The position numbers were made by a program, and so were the translations under genes. A DNA stretch of 21,712 bases from Paludibacter sp. (GTDB lineage Bacteria > Bacteroidota > Bacteroidia > Bacteroidales > Paludibacteraceae), in NCBI GenBank assembly GCA_024709185.1, contig JANJXE010000342.1, positions 1 through 21,712 of the forward strand, written 5' to 3'. The notes under the pieces are model-generated. The model saw only the letters and a list, made by a program, of their open reading frames with translations, did not search any database and was not told where the DNA came from. Positions 14,287-21,712 of the stretch are shown in pieces. Every line of letters begins with the position of its first letter. Position 1 is the first letter of the stretch.

Positions 14287-17142
14287 TTACTTAAATTCTA
14301 TCATAAATTCAGTCAAACTTTTATGAGATGGAAGGTTAATTTTTTTTCGTATTCGATACCGGGCCACTTCCACCCCCTTTAACGAGATATTCATGAGATG
14401 CGCTATGTCTTTACTGGATAGATTTAAGCGCAGATAGGCGCAGAAACGAAGATCGTTGGCCGTCAGATCGGGAAAATCACGGTGTAAATTTCGAAAGAAG
14501 TTTTCATGAATACGATCGAAATTTGCCTGGAAGCGTAACCAGTCATCTTCCGAGCCAATATTTTCATCGATCATACGCACCAGTTTGTCGTAGTATTTAT
14601 TCGGATACTGACTGCCCAGTGCTTCTTTCTGACGACTTACCTCTTCTTTGATACGTGCAAGCATCTCATTCTTATTGATGAGCGACATGGTGGATTCGGC
14701 CAGTTCCTTGCTTTTAAGGGTAAGTTCAGCCTCTAGCTTTTCGTTTTTAAGAGCTACAATCTCCTGTTCACGTTTCTCAATTTCTTTTTTTTGTTTTTCT
14801 TCCTGCGTCTTTTGAAGAGCGAGGTGCTTCTTATGATAGCGCTTTCGTATCGCAAGAAAAATACCATATATAAGCAACAATATTAACAGTATGTAAACAA
14901 AACGGGCCAGAACGCTCCAGTAAAAGGGAGGTTCAACTTCAAAAACATAGCTAAAAGATGACAGGTGCTGCCCACTGCTTGTGGAAACATTAATTTGAAG
15001 CTGGTACTTACCATAGGGTAAAAAACTATATGCTTTTTTGGTACTGGCAACAGGTTCGGTCCAGACTTTATCCCTTCCTTCAAGCAAATAACTAAAACGC
15101 AGGTTATTCATCTGAGAATAATCTGGATAATATACCTGAAACGTCAGATTATTTTTCACATTGGGAATGTCTGGTTTTTCCTGTGTCAAATCCAACGACT
15201 CCTGGTTTTGCATTCTCGCATCTGAAATTGTAAGTTGCTTCAACTGCAAACGAATTGGTCTGCCGGTAGTTAACCTGGTTGAATTTAAGCGATACAAAGC
15301 CAGTCCGTTTTCAAGGGTAATAAAGCACCAATCATCGGCAAAGGGTATAATATTCTGATAATCATCGACGGTTTGACTTTTAAAGTCGGAATAATGGACT
15401 ACATCCAATAGTCTGGTTGCACCCGGCTTTATGCTATACAAGGAAGCCTCAGTATCCCTTATTAACCAATAGGTATCGGCTTTGAATTTCACTATGCGGT
15501 ATGCCCGTGATGCAAGTCCTAAGGATGCGTTCAGTTCATTATACACGATTATTTTTCCGGAAATATCGTCATACGTGTAAAAACGATGATGATCGGTAAA
15601 TACCACACGATTGTTGATGGAAAACACATTAATATTGTATTTATTCTTCCCATCCAGAGAGGAATAAGCCTTCAAATCGTCTATAGTACGCAAATCAGGA
15701 TTCAATTGTATCGCATATAATCCCTGATGCAGGTGCGATGCCCAAATGCGTCCGGTATAATCAATTTCCAGGTAACGAATGGGATTTACAAACCCATCAA
15801 CTGTATGCATAAATACCCATTCACGTCCCCGACGTTGATATACACAAAGCTGAGTATAGGTTCCCTGTACCAGCACCTCCTGACCATGAATGACGCCTCG
15901 TGCCATACACATACCACCCTGAACAGGTGACAAACGCTTCAAATTACCATCTTTTATGCTGAAGGTAGCATCATTATTCCCTATCAACAATTGACCATCA
16001 AAACTACTGATATCCCATACCTGACCTTTAATTTCATTGAACGGGATAAGGTTTTCAACACTTCCGGATTTGAACGTTCCGGCAAACAATCCCTGATTTG
16101 TTCCAAGGTAAACTGTTGATGATTCATAACCCACATCGTATACTGCACCAACCGGTGGAGCAAAAGAATTGATAAATTGCAATACTGAATTGGTCTGAAC
16201 AAAAGCAATGCCTTTATCGAGTGCCAGCCACACATTCCCTGCATCGTCGGAAGTAATTCCCAACACAGTGTTGTTTTGCAATACATTGGAACGGTTGAGT
16301 GTCCAGCGTTTTCGCCCTTTTGCATCAAAAGTCACTACACCATGGCGAATAGTACCCAGTATCAGCTGGTCATCGGGTGTGATAAGTGCTTTATTGATTT
16401 CGATGGATGCAAATAAAGCCTCATCGCTGGTTACAAAACGTCTGAATGTACTTCCATCGTACTCATAAAGGCCATCATTACGCGTTACTGCAATGGTCCG
16501 GCCATCAGAAAAACTAAGAAGACTGAGTATTGCGCCCTTAACAGGTTGCTGATTTACGGGAATTAGTTTGTGCTGGTTTAAATCGAGGCGGCAATAGCCA
16601 TACTGAGTGGTGTGAACAAAAATATTGTTTTTATGGTTGCTGAAGAAGAGAAAAGTGACAGGCTGGCGGTATCCTTTAACAGAACCATTCTCATATATAA
16701 AATAGGATGTAAACGATTGAAATATAACTTTTTTACCAAGGATAGTGATGGTCCAGATTTCATCATTGGTCATTGTATAGTCCTTTAACTGCATGGATAA
16801 AGAACTATATACAAGCTTTCCATTCGCCTGCCGTTCAAAAAATCCGAACTCCTCAAACGAACCGGCGAAAATACGACCATCGTCGGCCGCAAGCACCGAA
16901 CGCACCAACTTATTTTGTGGCATACGATAGATTTCCCACATCGAACCATCAAATTCAAGCAGCCCCAGGTTGTTACCAAAATACATAATCCCGTTTCGAT
17001 CCTGCGTAACAGACCAGTTTTGGTTAGATGCCTGATAATCGTTTTTACCGAATTGCTTAACAATGGGGGTGAAATCCTGTCCCGGTGCAAACTGAATGTA
17101 TGAGATACAGTAAATCAGGAAAATTATGCGAAAGTGTTTCAT
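14287..17142 (-). CDS. Membrane-spanning beta-propeller/Y_Y_Y regulator with LuxR-type HTH
   Basis: I choose ATG 17142 (951 residues), because it opens directly into a signal peptide (MKHFRIIFLI) and lies just after a plausible promoter. An in-frame ATG at 17187 would add 15 residues upstream of the likely transcript start. Residues about 20-650 are propeller repeats typical of periplasmic ligand sensors, 680-740 a Y_Y_Y domain (SYLLEGRDKVW, YGKYQLQI), 746-767 one membrane helix, and 770-845 a charged coiled coil. Residues 893-936 form a LuxR/GerE-like helix-turn-helix (LTANDLRFCAYL, SSKDIAHLMNIS, VEVARYRIRKKI). There is no histidine kinase or receiver domain, so it is a one-component transmembrane transcription factor rather than a hybrid two-component system. 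It probably senses beta-1,2-glucooligosaccharides in the periplasm and activates the operon, which starts 206 bp downstream on the same strand. The ligand is inferred. Confidence 0.9.
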   Translation of the reverse strand: MKHFRIIFLIYCISYIQFAPGQDFTPIVKQFGKNDYQASNQNWSVTQDRNGIMYFGNNLGLLEFDGSMWEIYRMPQNKLVRSVLAADDGRIFAGSFEEFGFFERQANGKLVYSSLSMQLKDYTMTNDEIWTITILGKKVIFQSFTSYFIYENGSVKGYRQPVTFLFFSNHKNNIFVHTTQYGYCRLDLNQHKLIPVNQQPVKGAILSLLSFSDGRTIAVTRNDGLYEYDGSTFRRFVTSDEALFASIEINKALITPDDQLILGTIRHGVVTFDAKGRKRWTLNRSNVLQNNTVLGITSDDAGNVWLALDKGIAFVQTNSVLQFINSFAPPVGAVYDVGYESSTVYLGTNQGLFAGTFKSGSVENLIPFNEIKGQVWDISSFDGQLLIGNNDATFSIKDGNLKRLSPVQGGMCMARGVIHGQEVLVQGTYTQLCVYQRRGREWVFMHTVDGFVNPIRYLEIDYTGRIWASHLHQGLYAIQLNPDLRTIDDLKAYSSLDGKNKYNINVFSINNRVVFTDHHRFYTYDDISGKIIVYNELNASLGLASRAYRIVKFKADTYWLIRDTEASLYSIKPGATRLLDVVHYSDFKSQTVDDYQNIIPFADDWCFITLENGLALYRLNSTRLTTGRPIRLQLKQLTISDARMQNQESLDLTQEKPDIPNVKNNLTFQVYYPDYSQMNNLRFSYLLEGRDKVWTEPVASTKKAYSFLPYGKYQLQINVSTSSGQHLSSFSYVFEVEPPFYWSVLARFVYILLILLLIYGIFLAIRKRYHKKHLALQKTQEEKQKKEIEKREQEIVALKNEKLEAELTLKSKELAESTMSLINKNEMLARIKEEVSRQKEALGSQYPNKYYDKLVRMIDENIGSEDDWLRFQANFDRIHENFFRNLHRDFPDLTANDLRFCAYLRLNLSSKDIAHLMNISLKGVEVARYRIRKKINLPSHKSLTEFMIEFK

Positions 17143-17160
17143 GGTTGCAGTAATTACACG

Positions 17161-17192
17161 CAAAGTAATAAAAATAGTTGATTGCATGCAAA
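17161..17192 (-). promoter_or_regulatory. Promoter of the regulator gene
   Basis: On the minus strand a TTTG box (17192-17189) is followed after 20 nt by TTACTTTG (17168-17161), one mismatch from TAnnTTTG. Transcription would begin about 10 bp before ATG 17142, which supports that start and argues against ATG 17187. The 10-bp palindrome TTGCATGCAA (17182-17191) overlaps the -33 box. Confidence 0.5.
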
Positions 17193-17226
17193 TTTACCCT
17201 GTCATTGTTTTCAGATTCAGGGTAAA
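17193..17226. promoter_or_regulatory. 9-bp inverted repeat between the regulator and udk promoters
   Basis: TTTACCCTG (17193-17201) and CAGGGTAAA (17218-17226) are perfect inverted copies 16 nt apart. The left arm abuts the -33 box of the regulator promoter and the right arm lies inside the spacer of the udk promoter. Neither predicted transcript contains it, so it is more likely a protein-binding dyad than an RNA hairpin. Confidence 0.45.
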
Positions 17227-17239
17227 AAAAGTACTTTCG
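17204..17239 (+). promoter_or_regulatory. Candidate udk promoter
   Basis: A -7 box TACTTTCG (17232-17239; one mismatch to TAnnTTTG) lies 18 bp before the udk ATG, with a T-rich -33-like stretch (TTGTTTT, from 17205) about 20 bp upstream. This is weaker than the other promoters in the window. Confidence 0.4.
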
Positions 17240-17257
17240 CAGAAAAATTAAATCTTT

Positions 17258-17884
17258 ATGTTGATAATTGGCATTGCAGGAGGTACCGGCTCCGGAAAAA
17301 CAACGGTGGTCAAAAAAATTCAGCAGCGTTTACCCAAAAACCAGGTAGTTATTCTACCCCAGGATTCCTACTACAAAGACAGTAGTGATAAACCCCTGGA
17401 AGAAAGGCTCGAAATGAACTTCGACCATCCCGACTCCATCGAATGGGAATTGCTGGTCGAACACCTTAAACAGTTAAAAGAAGGCAACAGCATCGATCAA
17501 CCTATTTACTCCTATCTCACCTGTACACGAGCCGTCGAGACCATACCCGTAAAGCCATGTAAGGTAGTAATTGTGGAAGGTATTCTGGTCCTCACCAATC
17601 CTGAGTTGAGGGAATTACTTAACCTCAGGGTATTTGTTGATGCTGATGCTGATGACAGGCTCATTCGGGTAATCAACCGCGATATTGTAGAGCGGGGACG
17701 ATCGGTGAACAAAGTGATGGAGCGTTACGAGCAAACCGTTAAACCTATGCACGAACAATTTATTGAACCCACCAAGCGCTTCGCCAACATCATTGTACCA
17801 CAGGGAGGAAACAACCATATTGCAATTGATATCCTTACTAAGTTTATTCTCGACTTTCTGAAAGACGACAAAAACAATCATTAA
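17258..17884 (+). CDS. udk: Uridine kinase
   Basis: This 208-residue protein has the length usual for bacterial Udk. It shows the P-loop GGTGSGKTT (8-16), the DSYYKD substrate-binding motif (36-41), NFDHPDSIEW (54-63), PIYSYL for nucleoside binding, VIVEGILVL, and the lid region RVINRDIVERGRS. It phosphorylates uridine and cytidine to UMP and CMP in the pyrimidine salvage pathway in the cytoplasm. The start is the only good Met before the P-loop and lies 18 bp after a weak promoter. It is transcribed alone, diverging from the glucan regulator and converging on secDF, and the hairpin at 17909-17938 ends it. No link to glucan use is evident. Confidence 0.96.
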   Translation: MLIIGIAGGTGSGKTTVVKKIQQRLPKNQVVILPQDSYYKDSSDKPLEERLEMNFDHPDSIEWELLVEHLKQLKEGNSIDQPIYSYLTCTRAVETIPVKPCKVVIVEGILVLTNPELRELLNLRVFVDADADDRLIRVINRDIVERGRSVNKVMERYEQTVKPMHEQFIEPTKRFANIIVPQGGNNHIAIDILTKFILDFLKDDKNNH

Positions 17885-17905
17885 TCATTAATCATTAATC
17901 ATTAA
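17878..17905. repeat. Four tandem copies of the heptamer TCATTAA at the udk stop
   Basis: Four perfect copies of TCATTAA begin at the last udk codons and run through the stop. Because the unit is 7 nt long, TAA falls in all three frames (17882, 17889, 17896). The repeat runs directly into the terminator. Confidence 0.85.
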
Positions 17906-17908
17906 AAA

Positions 17909-17938
17909 AAAGTCCGCTTCTGTAACAGAGCGGACTTT
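17909..17938. terminator. Bidirectional rho-independent terminator between udk and secDF
   Basis: The stem AAAGTCCGCT...AGCGGACTTT has a further three inner pairs after one bulged T and a small loop. On the minus strand it is followed by eight T residues, making a strong terminator for secDF. On the plus strand a mixed T-rich tract follows, which suits udk. It lies between two convergent genes. Confidence 0.85.
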
Positions 17939-17971
17939 CTTGCTTTTATAAAAATCGGAAATCTAAAAAAC

Positions 17972-20947
17972 TTATTTTGGGAGTTCTTCTTTCTGTGCTT
18001 TTCTCTTGTAAATCTCGTACGTAACAGGTGCAGCTACAAATATGGAGGAATAAGTACCTACTACAATACCAAACAGCATTGCAAAGATAAATCCACGAAT
18101 TGTTTCACCACCAAAGATAAAGATAATGAGCAATACCAGGATGGTACTGAACGAAGTACTAAAGGTACGACTAATCATTGCATTTATTGATTCGTTCATT
18201 ACAGTTGCACGTTCTCGTTTTGGATACAATCCAATGAACTCACGAATACGGTCGAAGATGATCACCGTGTCGTTTACCGAATAACCAACTACCGTAAGAA
18301 TGGCCGCTATAAATGCCTGGTCAATTTCCATCGAGAAAGGCATAATACTGTATAACAATGAGAAGGCGCCCAGTGTAATAATAGTATCATGCGCAAGTGC
18401 AATGGTTGCACCCAACGAATAACTCAATGCACGGAATCGAACAAAAATGTATAAACCAATTGCGAGAATTGCGATCAACACTGCCCAGACAGCTGCCCGT
18501 TTGATATCATCAGCAATAGTAGGCCCTACTTTTTGAGAACTCATGATGTATTCGTCCGTGAATTGTTCCAACGAAACGCTTTCTTTTAACATGGGTTTCA
18601 ATCCATTATAAAGGATAGCTTCAATTTCATCATCAATAGTTTGCGAATTATCATCAATTTTGTATTTCGTAGAGATACGAACCTGATTATCAGAGCCAAT
18701 CGTAATTACCTGAACGGCTGTACCTTCAAAATCATCGGCCAGCAAATCGCGCACATCCTGTGTTTTAATTGGTTCATCGAAACGAACCACATAGTTACGA
18801 CCACCACTGAAGTCGATACCCAGACTGAAACCGCGTGTTATAAACGAAAGAATACTTACAGTAATTAAAACACCCGAAATAACATAGGCAATTTTACGAC
18901 CACCAATAAAATTGAGGTGTACATTCTGGAACCAGTTCTTGGTAACAGGTGTTGTGAAAGGCAGATCTTTAGCATCTTTCCGGTTTACATACCAGTCGAG
19001 TAAAAGACGGGTAAGGAATACAGCCGATATGAATGAGGTAATAATACCGATGATGAGAGTATTAGCAAAACCTTTAATAGGACCTGTACCAAAAATTGAA
19101 AGCACAATACCGGTGATGAGGGTGGTTACGTTAGCATCAATAATAGCAGAAATAGCGCCACTGAAACCATCTGTAACCGCACGCTTCATCGATTTACCAG
19201 CTTTCATTTCTTCACGGATACGCTCGTAGATAAGTACATTGGCATCCACCGCCATACCCATGGTAAGTACGATACCCGCAATACCCGGGAGAGTAAGAAC
19301 AGCTGAGAAAGAAGCCAGTATACCAAACAGGAAGAATACGTTAGCCAGCAAGGCCAGGTCGGCCATAATTCCGGGAACAAACCCGTAATAGAAAATCATA
19401 TAGGCCATTACCAACAGGAAGGCTATAACAAACGAAATCAAACCGCTGTTGATGGCTTCCTGACCGAGTGACGGTCCCACCACATCTTCCTGAATAATAC
19501 GTGCAGGGGCAGGCATTTTACCTGATTTCAGTGTATTTGCTAAGTCTTTCGCTTCTTCAACAGTAAAGTTACCGGTAATTTGCGACTGGCCACCGGTGAT
19601 TTCAGTATTCACAGTCGGGAATGAATAAATATATCCATCGAGTGCGATAGCAATGGATTTACCGATGTTTTCCTTGGTCATGCGGGCCCATATTTTGGCA
19701 CCTTCGCTGTTCATGCTCATCGAAACATTGGCATAAGCCGAAGCCTGAGAGAAGTCAGCACGTGCATCGGTTACCGACTCACCACCCAGAGGTGCACGGT
19801 TGTCGCGGTTGGTTTTGATTGCAATCAACTGATAGATATCACCACGTTCGTTAACCGCTTTTACAGTCCAGCGCAATCCGAGATTAGCAGGAAGCACTTC
19901 CTTTACAACCCGCTGGCTGAAATAACTGTTGATGCGTGCTGTATCTTTATAATGTGCAAAACCAACTACCGGACCTCTCGAAATCTGACCCGTTTCAATA
20001 CCGGGAATCGACAAGATAGCCAACAGAGGGTGATCTTTGCGGAATTGTGCCTGAAGTTTTGCTGTATCTACTTCCTCGGTTTGACCTTTTTTAAGTGCTG
20101 CCACAAGACTATCCTGCTCAACAGGCTTAACTGAAGCAGTTGTATCCATACCTGCCGCCTCTGTCGAATCTGCAGGTGAAACTACCTGAGCCAGCAAACG
20201 ATCAGCTTCCATCAGGTTGTTTACAATCTCGCTTAACTCATAGGTTTCCCAAAACTCAAGGTTTGCAGAACCCTGAAGCAACTTACGTACACGTTCGGGC
20301 TCTTTAACACCCGGCAGCTCAATTAAAATTCGTCCGGTATTGTTATTATCGCGCTGAATATTAGGCTGTACAACACCGAAACGGTCGATACGGGTACGCA
20401 GTACATTGAAAGAATTGCTGATAGCACCGTCTATTTCTTTTGCCAATACCGACTTAACTTCTTCATTCGTTGAACGCAGCGTCACCTGTTCCTTCAGTTC
20501 CATCGTGCTAAACACTGATGCAAGCTGTCCACCCGGATTTATTTCTTCAAATGCCGACACAAACAAATCGAGGTACTGCACCTGACTGTTGGTTTTCTGA
20601 CGTTCGGTCGCCAGCTGGATGGCCTGTACAAATTCAGGTGAATTGTTGTATCCCGATAATGCACGAAGAATGTCGGCAACCGACACTTCCAGGGTTACGT
20701 TCATACCACCTTTAAGGTCGAGACCTAAGTTGATTTCCTTTTCACGACATTCTTTCAGCGTATAACCAAAATAAACTTCTTCACCGGAGAGAGAATCCAG
20801 ATACTGGTATTCTTTCAACTTATCACCTGCAGCGTATTCCTGGGCTTTACGGTTATAGGTACCGGTTACAACTGAAAATGAAAGGTAAAACAAACTTACT
20901 AAGGCCAGCAGAATTGCTAAAACTCTTACAATACCTTTGTTTTGCAT
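17972..20947 (-). CDS. secDF: SecD-SecF fusion, protein translocase accessory subunit
   Basis: This 991-residue membrane protein joins SecD and SecF in one chain, as is usual in Bacteroidota. The SecD part has a first membrane helix (7-27), the GLDLKGG motif (75-81), a large periplasmic P1 head, and the helix bundle with GMAVDANVLIYERIREE. The SecF part starts near residue 670, with GIDFSGG and YSVNDTVIIFDRIRE. Acidic residues in these helices carry the proton path in characterised SecDF. The protein uses proton motive force to help pull exported proteins through SecYEG. The periplasmic domain holds an acidic, low-complexity insert (about 255-300) seen in relatives from this phylum. It is a single-gene unit with its own promoter and terminator. 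Confidence 0.97.
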   Translation of the reverse strand: MQNKGIVRVLAILLALVSLFYLSFSVVTGTYNRKAQEYAAGDKLKEYQYLDSLSGEEVYFGYTLKECREKEINLGLDLKGGMNVTLEVSVADILRALSGYNNSPEFVQAIQLATERQKTNSQVQYLDLFVSAFEEINPGGQLASVFSTMELKEQVTLRSTNEEVKSVLAKEIDGAISNSFNVLRTRIDRFGVVQPNIQRDNNNTGRILIELPGVKEPERVRKLLQGSANLEFWETYELSEIVNNLMEADRLLAQVVSPADSTEAAGMDTTASVKPVEQDSLVAALKKGQTEEVDTAKLQAQFRKDHPLLAILSIPGIETGQISRGPVVGFAHYKDTARINSYFSQRVVKEVLPANLGLRWTVKAVNERGDIYQLIAIKTNRDNRAPLGGESVTDARADFSQASAYANVSMSMNSEGAKIWARMTKENIGKSIAIALDGYIYSFPTVNTEITGGQSQITGNFTVEEAKDLANTLKSGKMPAPARIIQEDVVGPSLGQEAINSGLISFVIAFLLVMAYMIFYYGFVPGIMADLALLANVFFLFGILASFSAVLTLPGIAGIVLTMGMAVDANVLIYERIREEMKAGKSMKRAVTDGFSGAISAIIDANVTTLITGIVLSIFGTGPIKGFANTLIIGIITSFISAVFLTRLLLDWYVNRKDAKDLPFTTPVTKNWFQNVHLNFIGGRKIAYVISGVLITVSILSFITRGFSLGIDFSGGRNYVVRFDEPIKTQDVRDLLADDFEGTAVQVITIGSDNQVRISTKYKIDDNSQTIDDEIEAILYNGLKPMLKESVSLEQFTDEYIMSSQKVGPTIADDIKRAAVWAVLIAILAIGLYIFVRFRALSYSLGATIALAHDTIITLGAFSLLYSIMPFSMEIDQAFIAAILTVVGYSVNDTVIIFDRIREFIGLYPKRERATVMNESINAMISRTFSTSFSTILVLLIIFIFGGETIRGFIFAMLFGIVVGTYSSIFVAAPVTYEIYKRKAQKEELPK

Positions 20948-21001
20948 GGGAACTTTTATTCTTTAAAAATTTAATATTAATATGTATTTCAAAACGAGCC
21001 G

Positions 21002-21009
21002 CAAATATA
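21002..21009 (-). promoter_or_regulatory. -7 box of the secDF promoter
   Basis: TATATTTG on the minus strand is a perfect -7 match and lies about 55 bp before the secDF ATG. The position expected for the -33 box holds only a weak match (CTGT). Confidence 0.5.
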
Positions 21010-21090
21010 ATATTTTTTTTTGATTTTACAGCTTTTTGGGTCAAATGTATTCCCTGAATTTCAGGACCACTAAAAAAATTCGCAATTGCT

Positions 21091-21122
21091 ATTGTATTTT
21101 CAAATAAAAGGTAGTATCTTTG
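21091..21122 (+). promoter_or_regulatory. Promoter of the initiator tRNA
   Basis: ATTG (21091-21094), a 20-nt spacer and the perfect -7 box TATCTTTG (21115-21122) stand 12 bp before the first tRNA base. The spacing and sequence fit the Bacteroidota consensus well. Confidence 0.75.
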
Positions 21123-21134
21123 CAGTCCAATTAT

Positions 21135-21206
<72 letters not shown>

Positions 21207-21211
21207 CAAAG

Positions 21212-21242
21212 AAAAAGCTGTCTCAAACGAGGCAGCTTTTTT
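21212..21242. terminator. Bidirectional terminator between tRNA-fMet and serA
   Basis: The stem AAAAAGCTGTCTC / GAGGCAGCTTTTT with loop AAAC has one G-T pair. It ends in a T tract on the plus strand and, because the left arm starts with A residues, also in a T tract on the minus strand. It begins 6 nt after the tRNA and lies about 20 bp after the serA stop. Confidence 0.9.
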
Positions 21243-21262
21243 CATTTACAATAAAGTATAAC

Positions 21263-21712
21263 TTAATTCACCCGGAAGCGTTGCGTTCCTTTGGTAAAGA
21301 AATCAACAATCTGACGTGCAGCAGCAATTCCTGCATTGGTATTGGCTTCAGCAGTCTGAGCTCCCATCTTTTTCGGAGTTGAAAAATAACGTGTCGGGAA
21401 CTTCTCCTGCATCAGTTCATGATTGCCGGGTAGAATATCGGTCAGGTATTTGAAATCCGGACGTGCCTCCATCAATTCAACCATTTCTTCTTCGTTGATT
21501 ACTTCTTTGCGGGCTGTATTTACCAACACAGCTCCTTCCGGCATCAGTGAAAGCAATTCCTTGTTGATTGACTTTTTGGTTTCAGGAGTAGCAGGAATGT
21601 GCAACGATACGATATCGCATTTTTCGTACAGGGCCTTTTTCGACGACATTGGAATTACTCCGTCGTTGTGTATCAGTTCGTCGCTGCAATACATATCGAA
21701 AGCATACAGCTG
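21263..21712 (-). CDS. serA: D-3-phosphoglycerate dehydrogenase, C-terminal half (5' end missing)
   Basis: The last 149 codons of the gene are in the window; the frame is open to the edge, so the start lies outside. The Met at 21694 is internal (QLYAFDMYCSD runs through it). The 2-hydroxyacid dehydrogenase signature CDIVSLHIPATPETKKSIN followed by LMPEGAVLVNTAR is clear and belongs to the NAD-binding domain. The chain ends soon after this domain (RQIVDFFTKG), so there is no ACT domain: it is the short form of SerA. Where most relatives have the catalytic His before the Gly (H-I-G), this protein reads STPKKMGAQTAEAN, with Lys. That variant is typical of Bacteroidota and of Entamoeba PGDH. It would oxidise 3-phosphoglycerate in serine synthesis; another hydroxyacid substrate cannot be excluded. 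Confidence 0.88.
   Translation of the reverse strand, partial: QLYAFDMYCSDELIHNDGVIPMSSKKALYEKCDIVSLHIPATPETKKSINKELLSLMPEGAVLVNTARKEVINEEEMVELMEARPDFKYLTDILPGNHELMQEKFPTRYFSTPKKMGAQTAEANTNAGIAAARQIVDFFTKGTQRFRVN

Noticed and set aside
17143..17187. Longer start of the regulator (ATG 17187)
   Set aside because: It would put 15 residues ahead of a good signal peptide and lies upstream of the likely transcription start; ATG 17142 fits better.

Overview
The window comes from a member of the Bacteroidota, probably a Bacteroidales/Marinilabiliales-type bacterium. The evidence is a SusC/SusD pair, a SecD-SecF fusion, promoters of the TTTG / TAnnTTTG type, lipoproteins with acidic surface-export signals, a type IX secretion (T9SS)-like C-terminal tail, and a short SerA with Lys where other enzymes have the catalytic His. 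No mobile element, CRISPR array or rRNA was seen.

About 80% of the window (positions 1 to about 17140) is one polysaccharide utilisation locus, all on the minus strand. In transcription order it holds a membrane-spanning beta-propeller/Y_Y_Y/HTH regulator (17142-14287), a GH3 beta-glucosidase lipoprotein (14080-11855), a GH144-type glucanase with a type I signal peptide (11831-10260), SusC (10213-7181), SusD (7162-5681), a second GH144-type glucanase that is a probable surface lipoprotein (5663-4047), a large multidomain secreted protein that probably binds glycan (3983-1476), and an SGNH/GDSL esterase cut by the window edge (1325 to beyond 1). Two GH144 enzymes with a BglX-like GH3 and SusCD point to beta-1,2-glucan (sophoran, including rhizobial or Brucella-type cyclic glucans) as substrate. 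From the export signals I infer this order of work: the surface glucanase and binding protein attack polymer outside the cell, SusCD imports oligosaccharides, the second GH144 shortens them in the periplasm, and GH3 releases glucose. The SGNH enzyme may strip acyl substituents. Gaps from GH3 to the second GH144 are 17-46 bp, so this is one operon. A good promoter with a perfect 14-bp palindrome over its -33 box lies in front of GH3.

The remainder is housekeeping: uridine kinase udk (+, 17258-17884), secDF (-, 20947-17972), an initiator tRNA-fMet (+, 21135-21206) and the 3' half of a serA-like gene (-, 21712-21263). Bidirectional hairpin terminators separate the convergent pairs udk/secDF and tRNA/serA. 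The gap between the regulator and udk carries divergent promoters and a 9-bp inverted repeat.

No gene-free stretch exceeds 300 bases. The largest gaps are 14081-14286, 20948-21134 and 1326-1475, and their contents are listed below.
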